In this document: in pieces, positions 24,728 to 37,021 of the stretch
How the letters are laid out: every line of letters begins with the position of its first letter
Position numbering within the stretch: the stretch's first letter is position 1
Source: Corynespora cassiicola
Taxonomy: Eukaryota; Ascomycota; Dothideomycetes; Pleosporales; Corynesporascaceae
Direction: 5' to 3'
NCBI GenBank assembly: GCA_022059125.1
Contig: JAEUWY010000020.1
Location: 992,001-1,056,000, forward strand
DNA: 64,000 bases
Position numbers and translations under genes: made by a program
The notes under the pieces: model-generated
Seen by the model: only the letters and a program-made list of their open reading frames with translations
Databases searched by the model: none
Told to the model about the DNA's origin: nothing

Positions 24728-25809
24728 ATGGCGGTAATATGGGGCCTCGACTTGAGGGAGATGCAGTGGAGCAAATTCGGCAACGCCTACATGTGGAATA
24801 AGGAATATCACCTGCGCCGGACAAAATTCATCGTCTATCAATGCGCCATGATATTCTGTGTCGTCAGCGAGAGCCTGGGAACAGCTGCACTGTCAGGTAA
24901 ATGGCTCTGTTTTCTTCTGCACGTGGCCCTCTTTGCCTCGTGACGCACTCACTGCAGTGTGTTGCACATTGCCCGGAACACGTGCCCTCGATTGCTTTTT
25001 GTCAGCCATGTAATCATTGTCATGCGAGACAGTGTTGACGAGATCCAGACTACGTTGATCAGCAAGACTTTGTCGCCAAACACTCACCCGGCGCCACGGT
25101 CCACAATAACAACTTCGTTGGTATTGCCTCGTACAACATTTTCGTGGGCATCTACGTGGCCACCATCTTCGGTTCTGCTTTCTTCTTCGACCTCTTCTGG
25201 CCCGAACGCCACGAGTCCAAGGCCGTGAAGATTGCATGGCGGGTATGCTCCGTCTTGGCCTGCATCTTCACCTTGTCGGCTGCGCTGGCCTATACCATCA
25301 TCTTGGCGACAAAGAGTGCATACGTGACGGGAACCGATGCTGCTACGGCCGGGAGATTGCTGGCCGAGTATGGCGGAAGTCCAATGAGATACCGTGATAA
25401 CGGGCGAGGGATTGCAAGTGTGGTCTTCCTGTGGCCTGGAACCGTGGCCACATACGCAAGGTCTGTAGCGCCACCTTCCCCGGAATCTGATTTGGTGCAT
25501 GCATACTGACCAACCCGATACAGCACGTACCTCCTTTGGCACAGTATTTCTCACATTGACGCGCATGGTCCCAAGTCGGCCCACGCCCAAATGCGCGATG
25601 GCCTCAGCGAGAAGCCAACGGAAATTGCAAGCGTCGTAACTGGCACGACGGATGCACCGACGACGAAGGAGCCCTCTCCAGAACCCATGGCTACGGATCC
25701 ACCCGTATCGCGGCCGGTAGCGGCGACTGAGGGCGGAGTTACTTCCCCACAGCCGGCTGCTGTACGGTTGGCAGAGAATCGGGACTCCAACGGCGGATAT
25801 GTCGTCTAG
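24728..25809 (+). CDS. Four-helix fungal membrane protein with Pro/Thr-rich tail, function unknown
   Basis: Three exons, 24728-24896, 25067-25460 and 25524-25809, give 282 residues. The phases fit at both junctions. Exon 1 ends in a helix (VSESLGTAALS). Exon 2 continues with SPGATVHNNNFVGIASYNIF and a strongly conserved-looking block, GSAFFFDLFWPERHES, between two spans. Hydrophobic segments lie near residues 34-52, 82-100, 120-140 and 175-195. The last 85 residues are rich in Pro, Thr, Ala and Glu and probably disordered in the cytosol. Similar proteins occur in many Pezizomycotina without a known role. The first intron (170 bases) is longer than the others here, so a small extra exon is possible. 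Confidence 0.7.
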
Positions 25810-26540
25810 AGTTTGATGCGGGTTGACCAATGTGTTCGCGCCCAATGGCAGGCGTGGTATTGGAGCCTTGATGACTTCAAAATATCGTGTTAGTATTATT
25901 TGTGTTGGACATATTCCGGTTGAAGCGGCCTATACCCATACGATAGAGCGCGGCGTTACGTTGCAAGTTATCCAAGTACCTTGTTCTAATGTTTGTCTCC
26001 CGCGGAGTCGCCCTAGAGGCCATCGATCCTTCTCTTTTCCAATCGGGGTTCTCGTATTCTGCTCCTTGTTTGTGAAGCTCCGTCTCTTTTCTGCCCACTA
26101 TTGCCATTGCGTTTCGTCGGCGTTCTGATCATGCGCGTTCGCTCTTCGTGGTGTTACAAACCACCCAATATCATCTTCCTCTAGGATCCGGAGCACTATC
26201 CCATCAAGACTGTTAATCCGCACCGGACAAGTACCCAGAAACCACAAAACCCCATTGTCAGACAATCATGCACAGCAAAACGTCATGCTATACCCACCAT
26301 CACGCCTCCATTCTGCCGCCAACCTCCCCCTCTCGGCGACACTACCCCATCCGGCCCACACCCCAAACCCCGGATAAATCAAAGGCACTGAAGAAACGGG
26401 CGAAGGAGCGCCCATCCTCTGCTAACATCACTGCAGGAAGATTGCTCCGCTTACATGCAGGCGACACACGTATGCGCACACCAGCCAGCCCGCCGACCCC
26501 TGGTACCTTTTTTTTTTTTTTGGTACTCGCCACTCACCCA

Positions 26541-26582
26541 CACTACACTACACCACACTACACTACACCACACTACACTACA
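26541..26582. repeat. 15-base minisatellite (CACTA/CCACA units)
   Basis: The unit CACACTACACTACAC is repeated nearly three times, read directly. Confidence 0.85.
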
Positions 26583-26609
26583 AATGCAGGTACGCGTCTC
26601 CATCGATGG

Positions 26610-26642
26610 CGTGCGTGCGCGCGCGCGCGCGTGCGTGCGTGC
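26610..26642. repeat. Alternating (GC)n/(GTGC)n tract
   Basis: A 33-base run of alternating purine and pyrimidine: GTGC units flanking a GCGCGCGCGC core. Confidence 0.85.
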
Positions 26643-27207
26643 ATACCCAGCCAGGTACCTAGGTACCAAGGTACCTTTCCACCTCGTCGCTGGGCCCCGA
26701 GCCTGAACCGACACCGACACCGACGACCTCATGCTCGGGACCCATCACCAGCCCCCCGGGACTGGACTGGACTTGCGCGCGCGCACGCGCACACGTCGCC
26801 GGCAAGACACGGCGGACAAGGGAGTATGAAAAAAGCAAAGACGAAGGGGAGGGAAAAAAAGAGGGTGTGTATGTGGGTGGAGCGCGGCCCCTCGTCTCGC
26901 CTGGCCTTGGATTCCACGCCCGCGGTACGATACGATACGAGCTCGGAGGGGGTTTTTGGGCAGCGAGGTGGAAGTAGCCGTAGCAATGGCAATGGCAGTT
27001 GGCGATCCCTTGTCTCTCTTTTTTTTTTCCCCTTACATTTCCATGCCCATGCCCAAGCCACGGCCCTTCAAGGCCGGGGGAATGGTTGGGGAGAGCACGT
27101 CGGGAGAAGTACGGGAGTGGTTAGAGGGTAGGCTGGGGACCTGGGCTGGCTGGGGAGATGGCAGATGCCTACCCAACAGGGCAAACAGGCATGCCCGTCT
27201 TGTCTTG

Positions 27208-27243
27208 TGGTGGTGGTGGTGGTGGTGGTGGCGGCGGCGGCGG
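27208..27243. repeat. (GGT)n(GGC)n trinucleotide tract
   Basis: About eight GGT units followed by five GGC units, read directly. Confidence 0.9.
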
Positions 27244-27325
27244 ATATGTCTTTCCCGCAACGACCCCCGTTCTCCGCGTGCGCTGACGGACAGCGAGACT
27301 GGCGGACGGGATGGATAGCGGAAGG

Positions 27326-27345
27326 CATGGCATGGCATGGCATGG
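27326..27345. repeat. (CATGG)4 pentamer tract
   Basis: Four exact CATGG units. The same pentamer recurs seven times at 38940-38974. Confidence 0.9.
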
Positions 27346-27535
27346 TATAGGCCACATGGGCGGAGACCGCTCCGGCGTCGTCGTGATTGGCCCCGCGGCT
27401 CGGCGACGTTGGGCAGCCCTTTCATCTCGTTTGCGAGGCGCAAGGGCGAGCAAACGGGAGCGAGCTGCCACTTTGCGTATAGGATGCGCGAATGGGAATC
27501 TGTTGCCGCTTTGTGTATAAGATGCGCGTGCAGAC

Positions 27536-27562
27536 TGGCTGGCTGGCTGGCTGGCTGGCTGG
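27536..27562. repeat. (GGCT)n tract
   Basis: Six to seven GGCT units, read directly; the same unit also forms the tract at 13549. Confidence 0.9.
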
Positions 27563-29513
27563 GGTATTGACGCGGTGCGGTCGCCGACACACGGGCATCA
27601 GGCAAGCAGGAGGTCACAGCAGCACGGCGCATCAACCAAACCCTCAACCACCACGCGCGCTTCGGCTGTACCGGTACTGGGTCCAGCGCCTGCACGGTAC
27701 GGGCGGTGTGCACTTGGAGTACACGACACCGTGTCCTCGGGACCGCCAGAGAGCACGGCTTCGTCCATGCCTGCCTGCGTTGCTCAGCCGTCAGTCTATG
27801 CGGATATGCCGTCCGTCCACCCATCCATTCATCCATTCTGGACCCATCCTTCCATCCATCCGTCAAACAGCTAAAACGAACATCAATGCCAAACCAGGGC
27901 AAAAAAGATAATCAAGACAAGTAATAAAAAAAAAGTGTGTGACTGTGACGTCCCAGCGCCCAACCCCCCGCCGCAAAACCACTTCCCTCCCGCACTCCCC
28001 ATACGAGCCCTCCGTCCCTTTCATACGCCGCAAACCCACAATTCCTCTCCTACGCAAGGGAAACCATCATAGAATAGAATGAGAAAAAAAAAGAATGAAA
28101 AAAAATTGGACATGGTACGGTCCCTGAGGCTGTTCCCCCCCAATCTCGCGCCTCACTTCCAAACCTTCATAGTGGAGAGTGGGGAGAAAACCAGTAGTAC
28201 CTACCATCGCGAACGGGCTTCTCGAAAAAAAAAAAAATCTTTCGCTGGTGCAAGGATGGCAAAGACGCAAGCACAACGTCGGTCCACCTCGTATCGAAGC
28301 CAGCAAGAAGGAAGGTGGAAAGGTAAGGACGCATTCCCGGGGGAGTGACGGCAAGTCTGATCGTCGCAAGGGGCAGGAGAGTGCCAGGTACGCAGCAGCA
28401 GACGGATAGGATAGTCGGCCAGCCAGCAGGCTAGCAGGCTAGTTACGTAGTCGTACGCACATCCGCTCACCCTATCGCCGAGGCTATCAAGTAATGGGCA
28501 TGGTGAGGTACACACAAAAAAGGAACGTGCAGAAAACAAGTGGTGCGCTCCAGAGCACAGCGGCCCAACCAGCTGTTGCCGGAACCTCTGATCCACCAAT
28601 GCTGTGACCCACGGGTGCGCCCTCCGCCCACGGAGTAGCATGGCAATTTCCAGCATCGCGAAGGGAGAGCCACACAGACACGAGGGAGGGAGAAAAAAAA
28701 GAGGAGCGTGGGAAGCCACGATACCCACCCGCCGTGCACACGGACGACATGGACGCGGGCCCCAGAGCGAGCTAGTATTAGTCCCTGCATATGCGCATCC
28801 CCAATCCATGCACGATGCAACCCAGCCGTTGGAGAGACAGGACGGGCTAGCAAGCGGGGCCAGGGAAGGGAACCCGCAGGCAGGCCCGCTGTTCCCAGAG
28901 GAACAAAATCCCTCGCCAAACAAAGGAAATGGAATGAGGGGAGGGGGGAGGGAGGGGGGAGGGAAGGGAATTTCCGTCTGTGTGTACGTGCCCCGGCCGC
29001 CCGTCGGAACAATTCGAGTCAGCAGCCAGCCTGAACAAGGTCCAACAAGAGATAATCAAGAGCGGGCCAAGAGGAAAGGCGACCCGACAGAGCAGACGCT
29101 GTGTGCACGGGAATCCGTCTGTGATGTGTCGCCGGGATGGCGACGGCACCGGGGAACAGAGCGTGCTCCTCCCGCACACAGCGCAATGCCAGCAACAGTG
29201 TTGCATCCCTTCAGGCACCGTTAACGCACAGCCAGCCAGACGGCCGACCGGTTCGCCCTTCATTCCTTTTTCCCATTTTTGCATTGACGGCTTTGCGAAT
29301 TGCCATGTGGAGCTGGAGACGCGAGCGCTGCGTGGAACGAAAGAGAGATGGGCCCACCAGGGCCAGGGACCGAGACCGAGGCGACGGGAACTGTGTTTCT
29401 GGAACGTGATGAACTCGTCGCTCAAAGGTCCTGAGAAGGGGAAGGAGCGCGTGGAGCTGTGAAGATCCGAGGATGCACCTGAGGGCCGTTTCTGCCTTGT
29501 GACTGATAGCCGT

Positions 29514-29520
<7 letters not shown>

Positions 29521-29544
<24 letters not shown>
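29521..29544. repeat. (CA)n dinucleotide tract
   Basis: About eleven CA units directly after a GCGCGC run, giving an alternating purine-pyrimidine stretch of about 30 bases. Confidence 0.9.
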
Positions 29545-31013
29545 GCTGAGGGCCGATGGGGAGCTGCATGTGCAGGTACAATTCTCCGACTCCACGCCTG
29601 TTTGCGCCGACTTGGTCGCGCGAGGCGAGGGGGGAAGGGGGGAGGGGGAACATGGAGCCAAAACCGCCCGTGTGCCTGAACATCAATGCCTGAGTTGCGC
29701 CGCGATGTGGCCTTTGAACCATGCTGTCAAAGTGTTGCGGATCCGCAAGAGAAAGCGCCCGGGCATCGAGGGCGAGTCAAGCAGGCAAGCATCTCTTGGT
29801 TGGACATCCTAGGCCTCGTGATTCAAAATCAAGAAACATGCAATGCATGTGCAGCGCGTATGAGGAGGCCATAAGACGACGCTTGGGTTTGTTAAGACGA
29901 CGTTACAATGGCAGACCCTGGAAGTCAAACGGGTAGGCGCCGGGTAAACATCCAATCCAGTCAATAATGCCTCGATTTATGCATGGCCGTTAGGTGGTAG
30001 GTGTTTTGCGCTGTAATCCGCAGAGCCGCACGCTGAGACTGGGACCCGGCGGGCCAGCGTGCCTCAGGATCAGATCAAAGGTGGTCCTGCTTAGCGACCA
30101 TGGAGAAGCCCGTCGTGGTGAAATCATCAGTGGAGACCTCTTGCAGCAGGCTGCGCAAGCGAAGGGCGTAGCGCCCGACTGCTGCTGCGCATGAAGCGTG
30201 CCTCGAATAAACTTCTTCTAGAAGGCGGTTCTCCCTCAGGCCCTCCAAGGTGGTGCCCTTGGTCGCAGCAGCCTGGCTCAACAGGATAGAGCCTGTGCGG
30301 AATTGGATCCATGGCCTCCCATGAGACCCCTCAACAAACTATGCGAATTCGAACGCGAGCGGCGTGTGAGGCTCCGCGACCTGCCACACGCTCAGCGGCT
30401 GTCAAGTCTGAAGTCCCGTTTCATCCCCCAAACTCAATTTCCTCCTTCGGTCGCACTAGTAGCCCTGCCGCTAGCGCGTGGAAGAGGAAGCTCTGCCGCG
30501 AGGACCTCGCTGCTTTATGGCGTCTAAGAAAAGGGCCTAATTCGTAAGCGGAGCTAATATCCCGCGCCCCTGATCCTAGGAAAATCAGAATAAATGCGTG
30601 GCTGGGGTCATGGTTGCTGGGGATATGATAAGGCTGAAGAAGAACTTTGGAAGGGCAAAAGGGGTACGTCAGTGCTTTTGGACTTTGCAGGGACCAGGAT
30701 CGGGGAGGGGCAGAAAAATTTCTCCCGCCTTCATGTAATGCCAATAATGTTAAAACTTGATATGCACAGTGAACATTGGGTGAGTGACGGCTGGCAAGGC
30801 TTGTGAGTTTGACATGGAAACTATGTGGTGACGTGGGACGTCGACTGATGTTTCATTGCTGACTTGCTTTTTGGGCGACTGAACATGGGGTTGGTGGGCG
30901 CCAGTATGGGCATGAAACATGGAGCCGAGATCCCAATCCCTCATCGAAAGGCTCCAAGAGCGCGCGTTGGCGGTGGCCATCAGCGGTGGCAGTGTTGGCT
31001 GTCCAGCACCTGC

Positions 31014-32026
31014 TCAAACAGTGCGGCGATCCGTCATTACGCGGACGATGGAGCCCGGGCCTGCTATTTCGACGAGCTGTGGCTGAAGTTAGTCGAGCCA
31101 CGTGACGTCTGTTTACCGCGCGGGCGCAATACAACAAAGTATTGGACAAAGTAAAAAAGTATAGGGAGTGCCCGGTTGGGCGAGGATTGGGCCGTCGTAC
31201 CTTTTCGTGCCAGCTGAGGAGCACGCTCATGGCCTGGCCTCCGCCCTCGCCGCCGCCACGGGAGTGGATTTGCGAGAAACCGCCAGTTGCCTGAGGGGTG
31301 ATGTTCCGCGCCGTGTTGGCGCCGCTGGTCTGCGCCATGCCTTTGTAGCTGCACCGGTGCGTACCATTAGCCAAGTTCGCGCTCCGCACGGGAGTGAGTG
31401 GGACAGAAGGGAGGTACACGGTAGGCTGAGCTCTCTCGTGACCGCCCAGGGACGGCGGGTGCCAGAGCTACTGATGCCTGAAATGGGGAAGTGGGAGCGT
31501 ACATATACTTCATCAACACGTCTAGGGCCTCGGTTCCACCAGGCGCGCCATATATCCGGCTGAGTATGGGTGACATGTCCGACTGGCGGATGGACTGGAG
31601 GATCTCAATTACGGTAGCGAGATGGACTTCCTATAGAGCAGTGCAACCGCAGTCAGCCTCGTATGCCCCACTCCATTGCACAGTGAGGGCGTGTCCCCGG
31701 TCGCTGGAGGGACCTCGATGCCGCCAGTGCCAAAGCCACGGTCGCAATGCACCAGAGACACGGCGGAAGAGGAGGGGGAGGACGGTGTGGGCCAGACGTA
31801 CCTTGCCCTTGTCGTCTGCGCCGTAGGGCGGGTTCTCCAGCGCGCCCTGCAGAGCTCCCTCGTTGTCGCCGCTCCGCAGCAGCTGGCGTATCTGGCCGGC
31901 GAGGGTCTGGACATCGGCGGTGGAGACGGGGGCGACTGCGGGGGTGAGGGAGCTGAGGTCGAAGTTGGCGGGGGAGTCCGGATCGAGGGCGTCAATGTTG
32001 ATTGTGCGCCAGTTGACGTTGGCCAT
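31014..32026 (-). CDS. ARC15: Arp2/3 complex subunit 5 (ARPC5, p16-Arc)
   Basis: Four minus-strand exons, 32026-31802, 31630-31503, 31348-31201 and 31076-31014, give 187 residues with continuous phases. Exon 1 starts MANVNWRTINIDALDPDS and contains IRQLLRSGDNEGALQGALENPP. Exon 2 carries HLATVIEILQSIRQSDMSPI and GAPGGTEALDVLMKY. Exon 3 carries YKGMA, a fungus-specific Gly/Ser-rich insert (SRGGGEGGGQA) and VLLSWHEK. Exon 4 ends VEIAGPGSIVRVMTDRRTV. These are the ARPC5 signatures; the length slightly exceeds animal ARPC5 because of the insert. The protein is a helical subunit of the seven-part complex that nucleates branched actin at cortical patches for endocytosis. All four junctions have GT...AG ends. 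It lies alone between two large gene-poor regions. Confidence 0.95.
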
Positions 32027-33420
32027 GGTGGCGGCGGTGTGCTTGGGCGGCTGGGCGGGCAGGAGCAGGGTCGGGAAGGTTGCTGGTGGCGTCGGGAAGC
32101 GCGCGCGGGGGGGGAGTGCTGGTCGCTGGATGGAGCTGGGGATAGCTGCGATGAGGTTGCAAAATGGCCCGCTCGTGGGGGTTGGTTGCAGCTGCCCGCT
32201 GGCTGGCCGTCTCCACTGCGCGCCAAGCCTTGGGGGAGGCCCCCAAACCAGCACCGGAAACTTTTTTAGAGGTGCCGCCCGCAGCCTTCAAATGTCGTAC
32301 AAGCAAGGGTCGGCACTGGCAAGTCGCGTCGAAACACCAGCAACACCAAGGCAGGCCCCGTTGCGCGCGGAGCTGGGCGGCAGCGGCCACGGCGACGGCG
32401 GCGGCTGCGTCCGCGCCATGCCATGGGTGCGGCTGCGCTACGGGAGGGTCCCATCATGCATCAGATCAGAAGGGACAGACGACACACGGCGGTAGCAGCT
32501 CGATTCGCGAGAAGTGAAATCTTGTAGATTGCGATTACAACGACTGTCTATTCCCCCCTCCCCCGGCTGTGTCGCGAGACACGAAAAAAGGGACCAAGAC
32601 CCAGGCAACCCCCTCCCATCTAATCTAAGATACAATTGGTGCCGTGCGGCCACTGAAGGCCGTCGCGGCGAGCGCAGAAATCCGTCGTATGCTGGTCGTG
32701 TCCGCGAGGAGCACCAGCCCGCCGAGCTATATAGTACAAAAAGGGTTTTTTCCACGCCGTATGCCAATGAAGGCGGCTGTGGAGACAATTCTACCGATAT
32801 GCAGTCCCAAACAGAAAGGAAAGAAGGAAAAAAGAAAAGAGTCCGTTTTATGGTATCCATGCCTGGGCCCGTCCTAAGTCTATAATAAACGCCAGAGAGA
32901 TCAAGGAAAACTTTTTTTCGCAAGGAGATGCCGATCGCTAAATGATGGTGCGCGGAAGCAAGGGAAGTCGAGAAGTCCAGGTCGATGCAGGGAAGTCGCT
33001 CGAGTAACGCAGACGGTGAACCGGTGTGAACGCAGGGGGTATTAGGCATGCGGAGAATGGAAACGAAGAGTCGCTGATTATTAAATAGGGCATAATCCCG
33101 ATGGGGTCAACGAAGGCGAGCGCGCCAGGATGCCGAGTGCGATGGTTGCGCGGCTGTGCCGGTGCGTTTGTTGATGTGGTGGAGCAAGCGAGTTGGGAGG
33201 TGTGTGTGGTAGGGCTGCAGGGAAGGAGACATTGGCCAGTCGCCGTCTTGATGCAAGGCGAGACGCGAGCAATGCCACCCCTCTGCGCCCGACCAAACAC
33301 CGGGACGGCCGCGGCCCCCCTGCCAGAGATTGAGGCGTGCGGCAGGCATGGCGAGATGGAGAGTAAGAGAGAGCGGGAAAAAAGCAACGGTCGTCAGAGG
33401 TGGGTGTTTCGTCGAGTTCG

Positions 33421-33519
33421 CTATCGCCTCTTGGGAGGTGGCGGCGGGGGCTTCGGGGTGCCCGTCGTGTCGTAAGCTCCACGGCCCATGTTGTTGGACT
33501 CAGACTCCCGGAGTATCAT
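33421..33519 (-). CDS. Possible 32-residue micropeptide
   Basis: A minus-strand frame begins at ATG 33519 after a CAACACCAACAAA leader, a very good fungal start context. It encodes 32 residues: an acidic start, then NNMGRGAYDTT and a Pro-run tail ending PPKRR. It lies in an otherwise gene-free region. No family is recognised. It may be the last exon of an unseen gene or chance. Confidence 0.2.
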   Translation of the reverse strand: MILRESESNNMGRGAYDTTGTPKPPPPPPKRR

Positions 33520-36500
33520 TTTGTTGGTGTTGGGTGGATTGCTTGGTCGTGAGGGTCTTGGGTGTGTCTGGTTTATATGGGTAAGCCGGGGGCTACGGCC
33601 GTGGATAAATGCAGGATTACTCACAAGGGAGACGGCGTCAGCAAGCTGAGCGTGGTTCGTGTATGCGTGTGGGAAAAATTGGTCAAGAGAGCGTCGTGGT
33701 CGGCGAGAGTAGTGGTGGTGGCAGCTGGCTTTTGCGTGTGCGAGGGCAATTAAATAGTGTCGTGTACCAGTCGGGACTACGTCCGGGCAGCTCGCTGGCG
33801 ATTATAGGTCGGAGTGAGAGTGAAGGAATGGAGGAGAGGGAATGGAGCTCTCAGGAAGGATGAGTGTGAAGCAAGAAAAACCGGCTTGGGAGGGCGTGCC
33901 GGGCTGATATACGGACGGGCTCGCTCCTGAAAGGGGCCGTGTACTGACTGACTTGCAAGAGCTGGCTTGGCTTCGCGGCGAGACAAATGAAATGAGAGAC
34001 GTGCTTTTCAGGTTCAAAGCGCAGGCTACATGACGTGCCGGGAGACGGGACTTTCGGGGCTTGTTTCAACTGCTTCCCTGTCGGCCATGTCCCATGTCGG
34101 GCCTGTCCTCTGGGAGAAATTGGCACCCTGGTATATGTGCCGCCAGCCCAAGCAAGCCAAAGCCAGCCCACAGCGACTACAGGGAGAGCCAGGGCAGATC
34201 TGCGCGCTGCTGAGGCCCATGGTGCTGGCACCCCCTGACGCGCTAGAGGCCGTACCTGCGCCGCTAGGGCAGCACACCAGCCGTTGCAACTCGCTGCAAC
34301 TCGCCCACCGCGCCCCCTGAAGCCGGCCGCCGTCATACTATAGTGAGCCAGCTACACAGACATGAGATAGGAGGCGATAGGCCTGGCCGCGCGCGACCTG
34401 AGCCTGAACACGTCGTCTCGTCTGAACCCTCCCACGCTCCGGCGCCCCAACGCCCACACACCCGCGCCTTCGAGCTGCCCTGCGCTGTGCTGCTCTGCTC
34501 TGCCTGCTGAGATCAGACCGTGTCAGCGGCCACCGCCGCTGCCCAACCCCAGGCCCGCGACGACTCGCCGTGCCGCTCCTGTTGCTCGAGCGTCGGCGCC
34601 AGAAGGCGTGCTAGAAGGTTGGAAGACGCCCCCCCCCCTCCCCCCCAAGCCGCGGGACTTGTTCCCCGATGGGCCCACGGCCGCGCAGGTTTGCTGAACC
34701 CCAACTCATCCGCATCGCCCTCACGGTCCTCCCGTCGCCCAGGTTGCTGGGATGCATTCGCCGCCGTGCAGCGTCAGCGAGCGGTGAGGGTGGAGGCGTG
34801 GAGGCGTGCAGGCGTGCTTTTGGCAGTGTCTTTTCTCATTGCTTCTGCGGGTTCGATCGCGCGGCCGCCCTCCCGCGCAGATTTCTTTGTTCCGCGAGTG
34901 AGAGTGGTGGAAGTGGTGTGCTACTGGCGATAGGCTTTCCGCATCCACGTGGGGGGTGCGTGTGCCTTACCGCGCATCCATCCATCCATCCCCATCCCTC
35001 CCATCCTCCATCATTCAACCGTCCCTGGGCTGGTTTCGTGTCAATCGCACCCGTCCAGGCAGCTCCCGGCGTCGTGGAGAATGCAAGGTGCACACTTTTA
35101 TGACTCCCACTTTGCGCCGAGCGGCGGTAATGAGGTCGTGGACGAGCGTTGGTGCTTGACCGCGATGGGCCTGCGTCAGCGCCACACAACCTCGCTTGGC
35201 TATTTCCTTCTGGAAGGGCTCTAGAAACGTTCTCGTTTGATCACCACGCCGGCCCATAGGCCAGCCAGCCATGTCACTGGGAGGTTTCCCACTGCTGGCC
35301 GCTGGCTTGCTGCTGGCGGTCGCTGCAGGTTGCTGGATGCTACTGGATGCTGCTCGCGGGCGGGCTCCCAATGGCCGTCCAGACTCAGGCTGGCCGTCTC
35401 AGGAAGCGCGTCGTCGCATCTCAGACGTCGGAGGGCGCGCAGCGGCGGGCTAGTCGGCGGTGCCCTCAGACGGAGTGAACAGGCTTTGCAGACCTTGCAG
35501 GCCTTGCAGCATTTGCATTTGCGGATTGCCTTTGGGGATTGCCTTTGCGCTTGTTTGGGTTTGCCTTTTGGCCCTTTAGGCTTTGGGTTTGCGTTTGGAC
35601 CGCGAGCAGATCGCTGCAAGCCTTCCGCGCTCCATGGAATCGGATAGCAGCATGCAGGCGACCTGGCTGCAGGTGCTGGGATGTCGTCTGGAGCCGGTTT
35701 CACCCACGGCGCACCCACGGCGCACCCACAATCAGAGACGTCAGGTCCAAAATACACTTCTCGCCGCGACACGTCTCCGCCTCGCAGCCTCTCTGCGCGC
35801 CCTCGACTGTCCCCCTGGATGTTGGCCGACGACGACGGGGTGCGGCATCGCGGCCTTGGGCGGTGGTCTGCTAGGTTGCTTTTGACACGGAGCGGCGGCG
35901 GGCAACAAGGGGGCAGTGTGTGCACAAAAGTGGCAGGATGGATAGGATAAATAGGTAAATGGAGAGGGCCCCGGGCGGCCTGTCACCCAGGGCGGCCGCG
36001 CCAATGGCAGCGAGGCAGGCACGCCCATGGCACAAAAAGCCCAGCGCAGCGAGGCGCTGATTCGTCCGGGGGCGGCTCCTATCCGCGTGAATATGGCCAG
36101 GGATGGGCGCAGCAGCGTGAGACAGGCACACCACCAGCAGCAGACATGGCGGCCATGGATGGAGAAAAACGAAGGGCGCGGACACTCAAGGCGCGGAACT
36201 GACTCTGCGATCCGGGGCGGGCAGCCCTGACGCGTCGCTCGTCGCAACCGTAGCCCTTTTTTGCGCGCGGCTCCTGGGATTCGTCGCTGGGATGGTCCAT
36301 GGCTGCGCGCCGGCGACCGTTTGGAGGGCAGCAGGCCCAAAGCAGCACAGAGCAACACATGGCAGCACGGCGCATCGCAGCGCAGGCAGCGCATCATGAC
36401 GGCGAGCAAAACTCTCCACAAAAAAACTTTTCTCGAAATTGCGGCCGTGTCGCTTTTGGCTGCGGGGAGTCGGGAGGGCGACGTCTGGCGAACGGTTTCG

Positions 36501-36969
36501 ACTACGGCCGGCCGCGCTACTGCAGCTACTGCACGCTGCAGGCGGCACCCAGGCGGCCTCCCTGGCGGCTTCCTGGCGGCGTGCCTGGCTCCGTGGCTCC
36601 TGCACTGGCCGCGCAGGCGGCTTCCCACTCCGATGGAAGCGAAACAGGGGGCAGCAGCAGCAGAAGGCAACCCTGCCGACACGTGGAATTGGCAAGTCCA
36701 CACCTGCGCAGTGCAGCCGCGACCCTCGCTCTGCGCAGGACGGGCAGCATGGCAGAGGAAAGGGGGCGGCGCTCTCCAGGCCCCGACCGCTACCCGTGTG
36801 CTGCCCGTGTGCTGCCCGTGTGCTGCCCGCCTGCTGCCTGCCTGCTCCCCGTCGCTGCCCTCACTCGCTGCCCGTGCCGTGGCCGCCAGTCGGTCCGGTC
36901 ATCAAACTCACGGTGCGAGACCTGCGCGCCCGGCACCACAACCGGCCCATTAGCCGGTGCTCGCCGTCC

Positions 36970-37021
36970 GCCTGCCTGCCTGCCTGCCTGCCCGCCTGCC
37001 CGCCTGCCCGCCTGCCCGCCG
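36970..37021. repeat. (CCTG)n/(CCCG)n tetranucleotide tract
   Basis: About 50 bases of CTGC units grading into CCGCCTGC units, read directly. A related tract of GTGCTGCCC units lies at 36796-36835. Confidence 0.85.

Larger units (their letters stand above)
25810..31013. other. 5.2-kb intergenic region rich in simple repeats
   Basis: No convincing gene. Many open frames exist on both strands, but their translations are low-complexity products of GC-rich microsatellites. Separate entries list the main tracts. Confidence 0.5.

Noticed and set aside
26268..27131. 287-codon + strand frame
   Set aside because: It runs through the CACTA minisatellite, the GC/GT tract and other repeats; the product is low in complexity and has no recognisable domain.
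28201..29722. Minus-strand frames of 181-291 codons
   Set aside because: They overlap in several frames within microsatellite-rich DNA, and no motif is seen.
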